A stretch of DNA of 64,000 bases from Rhizophagus irregularis. Lineage: Eukaryota > Glomeromycota > Glomeromycetes > Glomerales > Glomeraceae. The DNA lies in NCBI RefSeq assembly GCF_026210795.1, contig NC_089445.1, forward strand, positions 3,906,001-3,970,000. The letters run 5' to 3'. Both the position numbers and the translations under genes were made by a program. The notes beneath the pieces were generated by a model. The model was not told the origin of the DNA and searched no databases. It saw only the letters and a list, made by a program, of their open reading frames with translations. Shown piece by piece: positions 22,394 through 33,744 of this stretch; position 1 is the stretch's first letter, and every line of letters starts with the position of its first letter.

Positions 22394-24423
22394 ATGGCTA
22401 AAGATAACAAAAAGAAAGATAACAAGTCTAACAAAGATACTACTTCTAAACGTCCTGCCTCTAGCTCTCCAACTGGCAACGTCTCTGGTCAAGGTTCCTC
22501 TATGTCTGGTCCTTCGAACACTCCACCTTCGACCACCTCTACTAATAAACGTACCAGAGTCAGTGCTGAAGACTCTGTCGCGGATGTTGATAAACCTCTC
22601 CCGCCTCCTGGCCCCTGTTGGAGACAACTTCCGCCGAGATACCTTCTCAACCCGATACCTCCTCTCTCGCGCTTCGCAACACGCCCTCGCTAACAACAAC
22701 GATAAAGGCAAAAGCCCTGATATTACTCCCGCAGTCTCTTTCCCCTGAACGTGCTGCCTCCCGTCCGACGCGTCCCAAGCTGCAGTACAATCTCAACCTA
22801 CACTTTTCTACGCCTCGGCCGCTCCTAATGACGTCGACGGCTTTTGGAATCACTTCGCTTCGAACCGCGAAGCGTGCGACGCGGTTGATCGACAACTTTC
22901 CTTGTTCTCCTCTTATGGTAGTCGTGCCACGTGTAGTGGATCCAATGATCTGAAGAGGATCATCGTCCACTTCCGAAAAAAGGTAGATCTTGACAACGCC
23001 ACAGCCTCCCCTATGGATTCTTTGTTCGGCTTGCATTTCCATGCATATGACCCCAGGCTATTAAGGCTGATGAACACGCGCGTACCCTGGTGGTTACCGA
23101 TATCCCCCTTTTTCTAACTGACGCTCTTTTGCGTGGTACCTTTTCTCGTTACGGCAATATTACTCGTTGCCATACCCATTTATCTAAACTTTACCGTACT
23201 GCATACATTACCTTTCGAATCTACTGGTGCTTTACATAACCTCGACTCTACCTGGGGCGTCCTTTTCGTGAGGACATTGTTTGCGAATCTGCCCCGCTAC
23301 TTTCTCACCTCCGACCAACGCGCCGAAAGACGCGCTTACGTTGCTTTACTTGCCGGTCTTCCGCGCGGTACTATAGCGGTCGATCTCGCCTGAAATTGCC
23401 GATGAAATTTCCGCTAAATCTATCAACGTTCCCTTCTCTATGAATTCTTACAATCCCAAACCTTACGCCTATTGCCATTTTGCCTCTGAAACGGCTATGG
23501 AAAATGCTAAATCTATTTCATGTGACCTTAAGAAAGTCAGCCTTACCTGGCATTCTCCGGATGAAGTCACTTCTCTTTATCATCGATGTGGTCGCCCTAA
23601 TTGTAACCCTGATCGATGTGGTTCTTCATCTAGACCTAATCGCCCTTCTCGCCCTTGGCAATCTAATGATAAATTACGTGCTTTATATAATAAGCATCTA
23701 CCTCCTTCTCATTCTGCTAAACGACATAACCGTTTTGCCCGCCCTGATAACAATAATGATGGACAAAGCCGTACCAACGCTTCTCGCTATCGTTCTAAAT
23801 CCAGACCTAATAACCGACAACAATCTCGTTCTCGTTCTCAACGTCGACCATGGAATCGCGATAATCTCAATAATAACAATAACGATCAACGTCGTCGCAT
23901 TCCTGATGAAAAGGAACTTGATTACTATATCGATGGCATGGATGTTACATACCCTGCTCCTCCTACTGTGCTTACTGATTGGAAATCTATTGGTGCTGCT
24001 CTTGAAAAAGTAGTTGAAGAATTAGCCCTCCTTACCACACAATTTGCTTTTATGAACAGCCGCATCACTAATTTGGAATCTGCTATGGCTGCTCGTACTC
24101 CTATTCCTGGACCTTTTGTCACTAAACCTCCTCCCTACATCCCTTCCTCTATGCAAGGATGGGATGATACAGTGAATCGAACTGATAATAATATCCTCGT
24201 TGATGTTAATTCTTCCCCTTTGCAATCAACAAGTGGTTTTTCCCCGATTCCTCATTTTGCTCCCATTCCACCTTCCAACGTCGCTCCTTCCTCCCCTATT
24301 GATATGGAACAGCGTCTCTCCTCTCTTTCCGATACTGTTGCCTCTTTGGCTGGCTCGATTAAAGAAGGAATCCAACAAAACAACCTCATCTTAGCTCGGC
24401 AACAAGGCCATGCTAATCAATAA
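22394..24423 (+). pseudogene. LINE 3 ORF1, frameshifted
   Basis: Starts MAKDNKKKDNK at 22394 with a Lys/Ser-rich N-terminus. It breaks near 22600 and several more times up to about 23440. From there 327 codons stay open: RNA-binding tail, a Cys knuckle (RCGRPNCNPDRC), an Arg/Ser/Asn-rich stretch and a helical tail ending HANQ before TAA. It corresponds to ORF1 of copies 1 and 2, but the N-terminus is unrelated in detail. Confidence 0.75.
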
Positions 24424-24472
24424 TTGTTCTCTTTTTCCCTCTTCTTTATTACCGATTTATCAGTGTGTAATA

Positions 24473-27400
24473 ATGATGGACAACAAGAAACATAATTTTT
24501 CCCCTCACCCCTCTCCCCTTATCAAATTTGGTCAAATAAATGTTAATGGTTTATGTTCCCCAGTTCGACAACAACATTTGCTTAATTTTTTTCTTCACTC
24601 CTCTTTTGGTGCTTTATCTATTAATGATACGCGTCTTTCCCCTTCAAATGCTAAATTTATTTTTAATAATGAACACTCCCAACATCACTTTAAGTCCTAT
24701 TGGGCTTGTTCATCTTCTTCTTCTCGCCCTCATGATGGTGTTGGTATATTGTTACGTAATCCCCTTCATAAACATGTTCAAACAGTTGATCCTTGGAACG
24801 GTCGACTTCTTAAATTAGATTTGTTTTTTCATCAAACAAAAATTTCTATTATTTCTATATATTATCCCCCTTCTGGTTCTGTTCATCAATCTATTTGCAA
24901 TGATCTTATTGCCAAACTTCTTTCTTGGCTCGATTATGCCCGAGCTAATAATTATTTTGTAGTTATTCTTGGCGATTTCAATGCTGATGTAATCGCTCAT
25001 TCTAATTATTCACCTAATCATTTTAAGCTTCTTCGCTTGCTTTCTTCTCGGTTTTTTACTGATCATCAAGCTCACTCCTCTACAAATGGTCCTGATCCCA
25101 CCTTCTTTCATGATAATGGATCTTCGAGAACTGGATTATATCTGGTCTTCACCTGGTTTCCCCGCCCTTAACCATAGTCTTTCACAAGTGGTTACTTGCC
25201 CGGGTCTTCTTGATCGTCCTTTTACCGATCACAAAGTTCTTTCAACTGTTTTTGACTTCAGTTCTTGCCTGGCTATTTTGGCTAAATCTCGACTCAAACA
25301 GAAAAAAGAAATGTGTACTATTTTCTCTTATACTTCCACTTCAACTGAACAATGGAATAATTTTACTGCTGAAGTGGATAATTCTCTTGAAGTTTATTTA
25401 GATAGGCATTATCACCCTAATTTTGATTTCTCCTCTCTTTCTCTTGACCATATGTGGCATGCATTGAAAGCTGCCATAATTAGTGTTGCAATTGAAACTT
25501 TACCCTTTCAAAAAGTCTCCAATACACACCGACATTCGTACTCTCCTGAATTAACTAAACTTATTGCTATTAACAAGTTTTTAGATCGATTTTTATATCG
25601 CCTTACTACTCATCATTCTAATCGGCCTACTCAGATTGCGCAAATGACTGCCGCTTTGCCCTCCCATCTTGAAAATCTTGCATCCCTACTCCCTGATTAC
25701 TCAGTTCCTACCTATTCTACAACCCCTGCATCTGTATTTAAATCGTTTTTACGATCACAGAAGAATTTAGTTTCTGCCTTTTTATCTACTAAATTCGCCC
25801 AACACCTTACGGACTCAGTGGAATATTATACTGCACTACGTGACGAACACTTTTCGACCTCGCTTGGCACCTTTATAGATTCTGCCCTATCTGTAGAAAA
25901 ACGCTCGATTGTTCTTGATCGTGTCCCTGTCACTCGGACTCAACTCCTACTTTATTAACGGATCCTTCGGACATTAAACAAGCTGCTATTTCTCATTTTC
26001 AATCGATTGTTTCTCCTCCGTTGGTCCGCTATTCTTCCATCACTTCATTTCCCGCCCGATGGCAACGAAGCTTACACTCCTCTTACAAATGTGTCTGCTT
26101 CATTATATGATCCCTGTTTTGGCGCCTATTTCCCTACAAGAATGGTCTACTGCGATTTCCTCCACGCAAATAACAAAGCCTCCGGCCCTTCAAAAATTTC
26201 TTATGAGATGATTAAACATCTGTCCGGTGAAGCCTGGATTTCTCTCTTTACGGCCAATACCTGCCTTTCTCGCGGTGATATTCCCGCTGACTGGCGCGAA
26301 GCTGCGTGGTTTATCCTATTCCTAAACCTCACGAATTTGATGCTCAACTTAAGAACACTCGACCTATTACTCTTCTGGAAACAGTTCGAAAATGTGTAGT
26401 TAAGGTCATCACGAATCGTCTCTCCAACATTCTTGCTGATAACAAAGTTCTCCAAGGTGGTAACTTTGCTGGCTTACCTAAAGGTGGTTCTACTGATGTC
26501 CCTATCAAAATGCTTGATGCGATTATCCATCAACATAAACATGACTCTACTGATAATCAGGAACTATGGATCGTTTCTCAAGACATCTCTAAAGCTTTTG
26601 ATTCTATGGATTTAAATATGCTTAAATTAGCTTTAGATAGATTACATATCCCTGCACTTTTAGTGCGATTTATTTTGAATCTTTTTACACGACGAAATAA
26701 TAAGATTATTACTTGTCATGGTGATACAGCTGCTTATAGAGTACGTGTTGGTATTGATCAAGGAGAAATCATTTCCCCTCTTCTTTGGGTTATTTATTTG
26801 GATCCTTTACTCACTGTTTTGAATCAAGAAGCACGAGATCCTTTCATTTTAAAATCTTCAGCTCTTTTAAATTATTCTCCACTTGAATTTGAACAACATT
26901 CTTTACCGATTTCACATTTAACGTTTATGGATGATTCTACACTCATTGCTTCTTCAAAATCTGGAATAGAAGATCGTCTTTCCATTACTGCTGAATTTTA
27001 TACTTTAAATAATGTTCAAGCCAATTCAGCAAAATATGTTCTTCTTTCATCCTCTTCGCCTTCTTCGAAGATTACTTTTGAACTTTCACCTTCCCTTTTA
27101 ATTTCCGATAATTCTCTTTCCCTTTCTTCCTTATCTCTTAAAACTTCATTTCGCTTTTTAGGAGTTTGGTTCTCTTTATCCGCCTCTTCTGATTTTGTTC
27201 TCAAATAAGCGCGCTACGGTTAAAGATATGGCAGCTCTCCCCGGGACCGCAAGAAGTTATTAGCACAACATGTGGCCTATCTCTATAACGCTGTCCTTCT
27301 TCCGCGATTGGAATTTCGTCTTCAAACTACCCTTTTCTCTGAAAGTACTATTCAATCAATTGTCAAGCCTCTGTTTTCAGTACTTCGAAGAAAAGCTGGT

Positions 27401-29867
27401 CTTGCTACGACTACTCCGTTGCCCTTGTTATTTCTCAAACTTCCCTTCTCGATTCAAAATGCTTTTTATCGCTTTCTTTCTTCCCATATTGCATCTTGGC
27501 AAAAAATTTTCACTCATCCTGATTTTAAAGATTTTGCCCTTTATGCTATCTCCTATCTTCAAGGATATTTGGGTGCTGAAAGTTGCCCGACTACTATTAA
27601 CTTAGAACCATGGTCACAGATCGTTTCTTTGCGAACGCACACTTTGTTTAATTCGTTATTGTTTTCTTCGCGTCTGAACATCACGTGGTCTCTTTCCTTC
27701 CGGCCTCCGAGGCATGATCTACAACCTGCTCTGCCACTCCGATCTATTCTACCTCATTCCATTTTTCAATCGAGTTGGAAACTTTGGAAAAACTTGAATA
27801 TATTTGTGCTTGCTCAGTTGGTTTCTCCTTGTGGACGTTATCTTATGAATTGGCCTGACCTTCATTATCTTGGCATCGTTGGTCGTAAAGGACGGATCCC
27901 TAATTGGTTTACTTTTATCAATAATAATTTTCTCTCTTCTTCTTCTTCTACTTTACTTTTATTTTCATATTTTATTAATTCCTCTTATACTTTAGCTTCT
28001 CCTTGTTTATTAGATCATACTGTTAAAGATTATTCTTTTTATCTTCAATGGGCTATTAATCTTGACTCTGCTACTCAAACTTTATCTGTTGGTCGTGTGT
28101 GTATCACTTATGTTAAAACAAAACTCGGCTATTATGTCTCATTGGCTTCCTGTATCTACCTCGGCTGATGAACGATCCTATGACCCTTGTCCCGGTTGTG
28201 CTCTTAACATCCCCGCTTTATCCATGAAATCTGCCATCAGACAACGCTGTAATAGCGAGAAATGTTTTTTTAATGTAACTCTATCGGATACTGTGGGCTA
28301 TCCTACCAGAAATGCCAAAGTTTTCGCGGCTTATCTTCCCATTACTTTATCTACTTCATGGAGTTATGCGACTTCCTTGGCTCTTGTTCAATTTTCAAAC
28401 GCGTCTCCCGCTCTTTCTCCTCTTTTTAAGGATAGAATCGATAGAATTGAAAACACTATCTTACCACTTTCTGTGCAATCTTTGTTCACAGATGGTTCGT
28501 TCCATCCTGCCAAAGATTCTTCGCCTTCTTCCATGACTTCTGCTTGGATTGCTCTTGATGATGTTGGACTTGTTCTGGAATCTTCTTCCATGCATCTCCC
28601 TTCTTACTTTCCTTCCGCTTTGCGTTCCGAAATTTCTGCTGTTCTATTAGGATTGAACGCCCTTTCCCGTGATTCGTCAATCTCTATTCATACTGATTGT
28701 AGTCAATTAATTTCACTATGGACACGGTTTGTTGATGCTCCTTTCTCACCGAAGTTGCTCCGAGAACCTAATCATCTTCTTTGGCTTTCTATTCGACAAC
28801 TTATCATGGATCGTAATCTTAATGTCGAATTGATTAAAGTCCCTGCTCATGGCGATGATGTCTATAATATACAAGCGGATTCTTTGGCAAGAGATGCTCA
28901 TTCGTCTTTACAACCCACTACTCTACTTTCAACATTTTGTTATGCTCCATGCTTGTTGACTTTTAACTCCTTGCCTATTGACGTGAATATTCGACATTTT
29001 CTCCGCTCTATTGCAGATGCTCGTGCTTTTTTATCTTTCTGTTCACTAGCGTGTTTTACTGCTCTTGGTTCTCCTTCACTCTTTGATTGGGCTGGTATAT
29101 ATTTTTGCCTTTCACAAATTAAAGGTTTCGCTTCACATAGGAATGGTCGTCCCGAATTTTGGATCTTCCGCATTAAACTTCTTTTGGATATGTTGCCTAC
29201 CTTAACTACTCTTCAACAACGCAAACCCTACTTATATTCTCCTGACTGGCTCTGTCCGCAGTGTAATTCTGCTCCTGAAGATTTGAATCATCTTTGGACT
29301 TGTCCTTATATTTTACCAGAATTAAATCCCTGTTTAACACACCGGTCTGAAGTCATTAAATTCAGAGATTCTTGTTTATCTTCTTTCCTATCCTTGAAAT
29401 CTTTGGATATTTCCTTTCGTACCGAATTTTTTGCTTTGGATTGTTGGAATTATGAAGCTCCTTCTTCATCCTGTCTTTGGCTTACTCGAGGATTGTTGCC
29501 TGCGCATTTAACGGCATTTTTGAATCAACACTTTCCTCTCCCTGTTATATATAAGATTATTTCTCCCCTTCTTAATGACTTCCAAGTCGAATTATATGGT
29601 GAAATTTGGCTGTGTCGGAATGTTCTTTTCCATGCTTGGGAAGAGTCGCAGGGTATCTCGGCTGCTTCTAAATTACGTGGCCCATCTACAATTTCTTCTC
29701 CTATTGCTACTTCTCCACAACAACACAACTCTTCTTTGGCGTCAGTCTCTCAGGATTCTTGGATTTCTTGGATATCCTCTTCTATAATTCGGGGTGGATC
29801 ATGGATCTCGCACTTGGATTTTCTGCGCCGCTTAACAGTTCAACCTCTTAGGATTTCTTTCTGGTAA
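24473..29867 (+). pseudogene. LINE 3 ORF2 (endonuclease/RT/RNase H), multiple frameshifts
   Basis: Begins with a real ATG (MMDNKKHNF) in a frame different from ORF1, upstream of the conserved FGQINVNGLCSP start of the endonuclease. Frame changes occur near 25120, 25950, between about 26160 and 26310, near 27210 and near 28110. GDFNAD, TDHK, QDISKAFDS, QGEIISPLLW, FMDD, an RNase H (LFTDGS, SEISAVLLGL, HTDCSQLI, QADSLAR) and CPQC...HLWTC are all recognisable. The protein ends at 29867. The element is dead, but its layout shows a different ORF2 start from copies 1 and 2. Confidence 0.85.
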
Positions 29868-30137
29868 CGGACTGGATTTTTTGGATGTTGGATAGTTGAC
29901 TCACACTGGCCTTCGGGTAAAGTTGGGGTATGCGATTCTGTAATAGTTTAGTTTTTCTTTGCTTTAATTTATTTTAGTTTAGATTTCTTTACTTGTATGA
30001 GTCGTGAAGCTACTCTTTTTATTTTTTATTAGTTTATTTTCTTATTTTTGTAATAATGTTCGATTATATTTTCGAAGTCCAAAGTATAAATAAAAGATAA
30101 AGTCATAAGACTGTTTGTACAGGAAAAGGATAAAACT

Positions 30138-30265
30138 TTCTATAGTGGTGCTGTTACCTGAGGAATTAAGTACTCGGTATAATGGTTGCCCATTGAAGAT
30201 GATAGGACACAGACCCGAGATTAGTCTCATAAGAGGCAATGGGTGGTCTGGCCGTAAACACTTGC
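30138..30265 (+). mobile_element. retroposon B, 5'-truncated copy
   Basis: Matches the last about 125 bp of retroposon B (tagtggtgctgttacctgag ... gtaaaca) and is flanked by the site-B repeat on both sides (30121-30137 and about 30266-30284). Confidence 0.8.
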
Positions 30266-30284
30266 AAAGGAAAAGGATAAAACT

Positions 30285-30565
30285 ACCACCATTCGATTCG
30301 TCTCAGTGAGACGATTCTAACAAGCCTATGATACATCTTTGTACGATTATTAGATGCCAAGTTATTTAATATATTCTTTATATAACTGTGATTATAAACG
30401 GTTCTTTTTAATATAAGATTTTTGAGGATAGGTGTGATAGTGACTATAGATAGATTGTGACTATATAGGATAGATTTTAATAATAAAGTATTTTGAACAT
30501 TCAACTGATGTGACTATATAGTAGAATGTGACTATAACGGGAGTGACTATAGAGGGAGTTGACTG
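30285..30565. other. right end of the pogo-type element with gtgactata repeats
   Basis: Contains the second half of the interrupted fourth tandem unit and then at least five copies of (t)gtgactata(t) in mixed spacing up to the terminal repeat. Such subterminal repeats can be transposase-binding sites; this is inference. Confidence 0.5.
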
Positions 30566-30767
30566 TATTTTATTTTCAGTTATTTTATTTATCTTTATAT
30601 ATAAATTTGTAAATTTTATAAAATGATTAATAAAATTTAAGTATTATATCATATTTGCTTTAAAATTACTAGTATAGTTCTATATTAATATTCAGATGAA
30701 TTTTTTTAAATCTTTCAAAATTTTGTAAAAAGATTAATATACAAATTTTTTTAAGAAATGTATAATA

Positions 30768-30951
30768 CAGTCTAACCTCGATATACCGATATTCGATATA
30801 CCGATATACTATTAAAAACTTGATATACCGATAAAATTTTATTTTCCCACTATATGTGAGGACATATAAATATCGGTATTACTTTGATATAACGATATTT
30901 TCTAAAAATTTCATATATGTCCTGACATATCATTATATAAAGGTTTGACTG
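30768..30951. mobile_element. short pogo-type MITE (184 bp)
   Basis: The left end is CAGTCTAACCTCGATATACC; the right end, reverse-complemented, is CAGTCAAACCTTTATATAAT. Both are flanked by TA (30766-30767 and 30952-30953). The inside repeats cgatataccgata. It shares the CAGTC start with the large element but not the rest. Confidence 0.8.
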
Positions 30952-30953
30952 TA

Positions 30954-31310
30954 TATGTATTTTTACTTTTACAAATTTATTTGTAGTATTAAAAGATAGT
31001 TTTAAATGTTATTTTTAACTTATTTTACAAAACTTTTTTCAGATTTTTTTTGTTAAATCACATAATGTATTTAATTCTAACTAGAATTAAATAATCAGTA
31101 TAAAAAGTATTTTTTTTTAAAAAAAGCAAAATTTAAGGTATTATATATAAAGACAAGGTTTAGATTTACCTTAATAAAAAAATGATAGATAAAAAATTTC
31201 AGATAAAAAAAATTTTATATATTTTACATTTTTAGCTAGGTGGATTTGTAAAATTTTGAATTTATAAAAATTATATTTAAATAAAAAAGATTGTATTTTT
31301 TTAAAGGAAA
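30954..31310. other. AT-rich spacer, nothing recognised
   Basis: Homopolymer-rich A/T sequence without open frames or clear repeats. Confidence 0.5.
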
Positions 31311-31312
31311 TA

Positions 31313-31606
31313 AAATTTGTGCGCACTAGCGCATGTGCGCACCCTTCCATTTTTGGTAATTTTTATATAGTAAATTTGTCGATCATTAATTATCACGTGA
31401 TTTTAGTAAAATCTATATTTTTTTAAATATTCATGCTGCAACTCTCACGTACATATTATAGAGCCTTAAAAATTTATTTACTATGTGTATTTTTGCCTAT
31501 TTTACAACTTTACTTAATGAGCCATAAAGGATTTAGAATGTCATTTTTGACTTTTATATATAATATATCCATGGAGGTGCGCACATACGCAGGTGCGCAC
31601 AAATTT
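31313..31606. mobile_element. probable MITE with GTGCGCAC inverted ends
   Basis: Left end AAATTTGTGCGCAC then TGTGCGCACC; right end, reverse-complemented, AAATTTGTGCGCAC then TGTGCGCACC, with a variable seven-base middle. TA flanks both sides. About 294 bp, no ORF. The GC-rich ends stand out strongly from the AT-rich background. Confidence 0.65.
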
Positions 31607-31894
31607 TAAACCTTTTTTTAAATTAATTAAATAAAAATTAACAGATTCATCTATATGAAAAATTAAAAAAATTATATATTTTATAATTTTTTTATATTTC
31701 TAATTAGATTTATAGGGTTTTAAAATTTATGAACTATATTTTAATATTTGGATAAAAAGATTTTAAATTTTATAATTTAATTGATTTAATTACAAATTAA
31801 TGAATTTCTTTATATACAGATTAGCAATAAATATTATATTATGCAGATTGGCAATTACTTTTATTTGCATTATAAAAAATAAGTCAATTGTAAT

Positions 31895-32505
31895 GTTCTG
31901 TACAAATCAAATTGAATCGAATTTAGTTAGATTTAAATTTAATTTGATTTGAATTAAATTCAAATTAAATTGAATTTAAACTTGATTAAATCATTTAAAT
32001 CTGATTTACAATTTGATTTGATTTGATTTGATTTAATTTAATTTGATTTGATTTGATTTAATTTGATTTAAATCTGATTTGAATAATTTGAATCCGATTT
32101 GATTTAGTGATTTGATTTGATTTAATTTGAATTAATTAATTTAATTTAATTTGAAATTCAATTTGATTTGATTCAATTCAATCCAAATTTGATTTGAATT
32201 TGATTTGAATAATTCAAATTAATTCGATTTGATTTAGTGATTTAACTCAAATTTGATTTAAATTAGATTTAAATTTAATTTAGATTTGAATTTAATTCAA
32301 ATTCAAATTTGATTTGATTTGATTTGATTTGATTTAAATTTGATTTGATTTAATTTGAATTTGATTTGAATTTGATTTGATCAAATCAAATCACAAAATT
32401 TGATTCAGATTTGAATTTTGATTTGGATTTGATTTGTAAATCAAATTATCAAATCAAATTAAATCAAATTCAAATCAATTCTGAATTGATTTTATTTGAC
32501 CGAAT
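31895..32505. repeat. GATTT-rich low-complexity tract
   Basis: Hundreds of bases built from tgattt, tgaattt and their complement aaatca, switching strand sense near 32380 (gatttgatcaaatcaaatc). A smaller relative lies at 675-860. It behaves like a degenerate simple repeat with hairpin potential. No coding. Confidence 0.75.
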
Positions 32506-32968
32506 CTTTAGTCAATTGCCAAAGCTCATGGCGGTGATGATCACTGTATCAGAATTATAATGTATTTTCGATCAGAATTAAAACTTTAATAAAATACTGG
32601 CCAGCATTACATTATAATTTTACCATTGGTAATTATTACCACTGATGATGTTTAGCAATACCCAAAAAATAATACTAAAATTATTAATAATTTTTATAAA
32701 AATGTATATTAAGTTGTTATTTGTTTAAAAAAATGATTAAATAATAAATTAATATTAAAAGAAATGTTAAATATAAATCTTAATTTTACAGCTATTAATA
32801 TTATAATTTTTTTTCTATATAAAAGAATTTTGGAAAATAAACTCCCTACATCAGCGAGGTGGTCTGTTTTATGTATTACATAAAATATATAAAATCACAA
32901 AGGTAATAAATAAAAAAAAAATTTGAAAAAATATAATTAAATGAATTAGCAATATTATTAAAACTTTT
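32506..32968. other. AT-rich spacer, nothing recognised
   Basis: Contains the probable 3' end of the following minus-strand gene and no other recognisable feature. Confidence 0.4.
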
Positions 32969-33570
32969 TTATTGAGTAGAAGAACATTTAATTAATTCTT
33001 CAACATTTAACCCATCATTTATCTGTGGAATAATATGTAAGATTTCTAACATTTGATTATTCCTAAAATGTTAATAATAAAAAAAAAACGAAATTCATAC
33101 TTAATTTCATTGGCATTTTTCAATGAAAACTATATATTGTGATATTTACCTTTCTCGTAACTGAGTTATTCCAATAGTAAGTTTTTCTAGGGACTAATTA
33201 AATTATAAAAAACTTTAATGAATCTCTTTTTTAAAAGAAATAAGTCAATTAAGTTTTTTAAAAACTTACTTGATGAGTTGATTTCATTGATACATCGAGA
33301 TTTGCAAATAATTTTGCGGTTTTCATTAATTCCTTAATTAATTTAAGGGAAAATAAATAAATATATAGAGGTAAAAAAAAAGTTTCTTCGCTCACCTCAC
33401 TGACGTTTGCATTCTTAATAACAGTCTAATTATTTTTTTTGATCGTAAAATTCGAAAAAGTATTAATGATTTTAAAATTCTTTTTCTTAAAAAAAAACCA
33501 AAATTACCTTTACAATTCCACGAACACTCCCAAATGAATTTTGTGCTTTTTCATTAAGTTCAATTTTCAT
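32969..33570 (-). CDS. small helical protein, BORCS7-like (five exons)
   Basis: A model assembled from splice signals. Exon 1 starts at ATG 33570 (MKIELNEKAQNSFGSVRG). Four short exons follow, ending at TAA 32969, each join keeping phase with GT-AG borders. The product is about 97 residues, largely helical, with no signal peptide or membrane segment. The pattern SFGSVRGIV, then SEELMKTAKLF, then SLEKLTIGITQLRE resembles BORC complex subunit 7, a small subunit of a lysosome-positioning complex. The resemblance is from memory and covers only helical motifs, so the function is tentative. It is divergent from ATG5, with 174 bp between start codons. Confidence 0.45.
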
Positions 33571-33744
33571 TTTTTTTTCTTTCTTTTTTCAACAAAAAAA
33601 AAAACTAAAAATATATACTTTTTTGCATGTTACACGAAAAATTCGATAATTGCATGATAATAAACGCACATGACCACACATTTTCGCGAATATTTTAACT
33701 ACTTGAAAAAGAATAATTTGATCCGTTGATTAGTTTGATTAGCA

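Larger units (their letters stand above)
22281..30120 (+). mobile_element. LINE copy 3, diverged subfamily, decayed
   Basis: Plus strand, bounded by aaaggaaaaggataaaact (left) and aggaaaaggataaaact (30121-30137). The 3' end reads ...gactgtttgtac, as in copies 1 and 2, so the 3' end motif is conserved across subfamilies. The coding parts are clearly homologous to copies 1 and 2 but diverged, with many frameshifts. Confidence 0.9.
3375..30565. mobile_element. pogo/Tc1-mariner-type non-autonomous DNA transposon carrying a 26-kb nest of retroposons
   Basis: The left end starts CAGTCAACTCTCTTTATAG (3375) and the right end, reverse-complemented, CAGTCAACTCCCTCTATAG (30565). Both are flanked by TA (3373-3374 and 30566-30567). 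Subterminal copies of gtgactata occur at 20655-20670 and 30430-30550. Own sequence remains only at 3375-3427, about 20637-21277 and 30266-30565, roughly 1 kb in total. Everything else is inserted retroposons. No transposase is visible. Ends starting CAGT with TA duplication fit the pogo/Tigger group. Confidence 0.8.

Noticed and set aside
3375-30565. LTR retrotransposon or a single giant transposon with cargo genes
   Set aside because: No long direct terminal repeats, gag-protease or integrase; the inverted ends are short pogo type, and the inside is explained by separate retroposons with their own target duplications.
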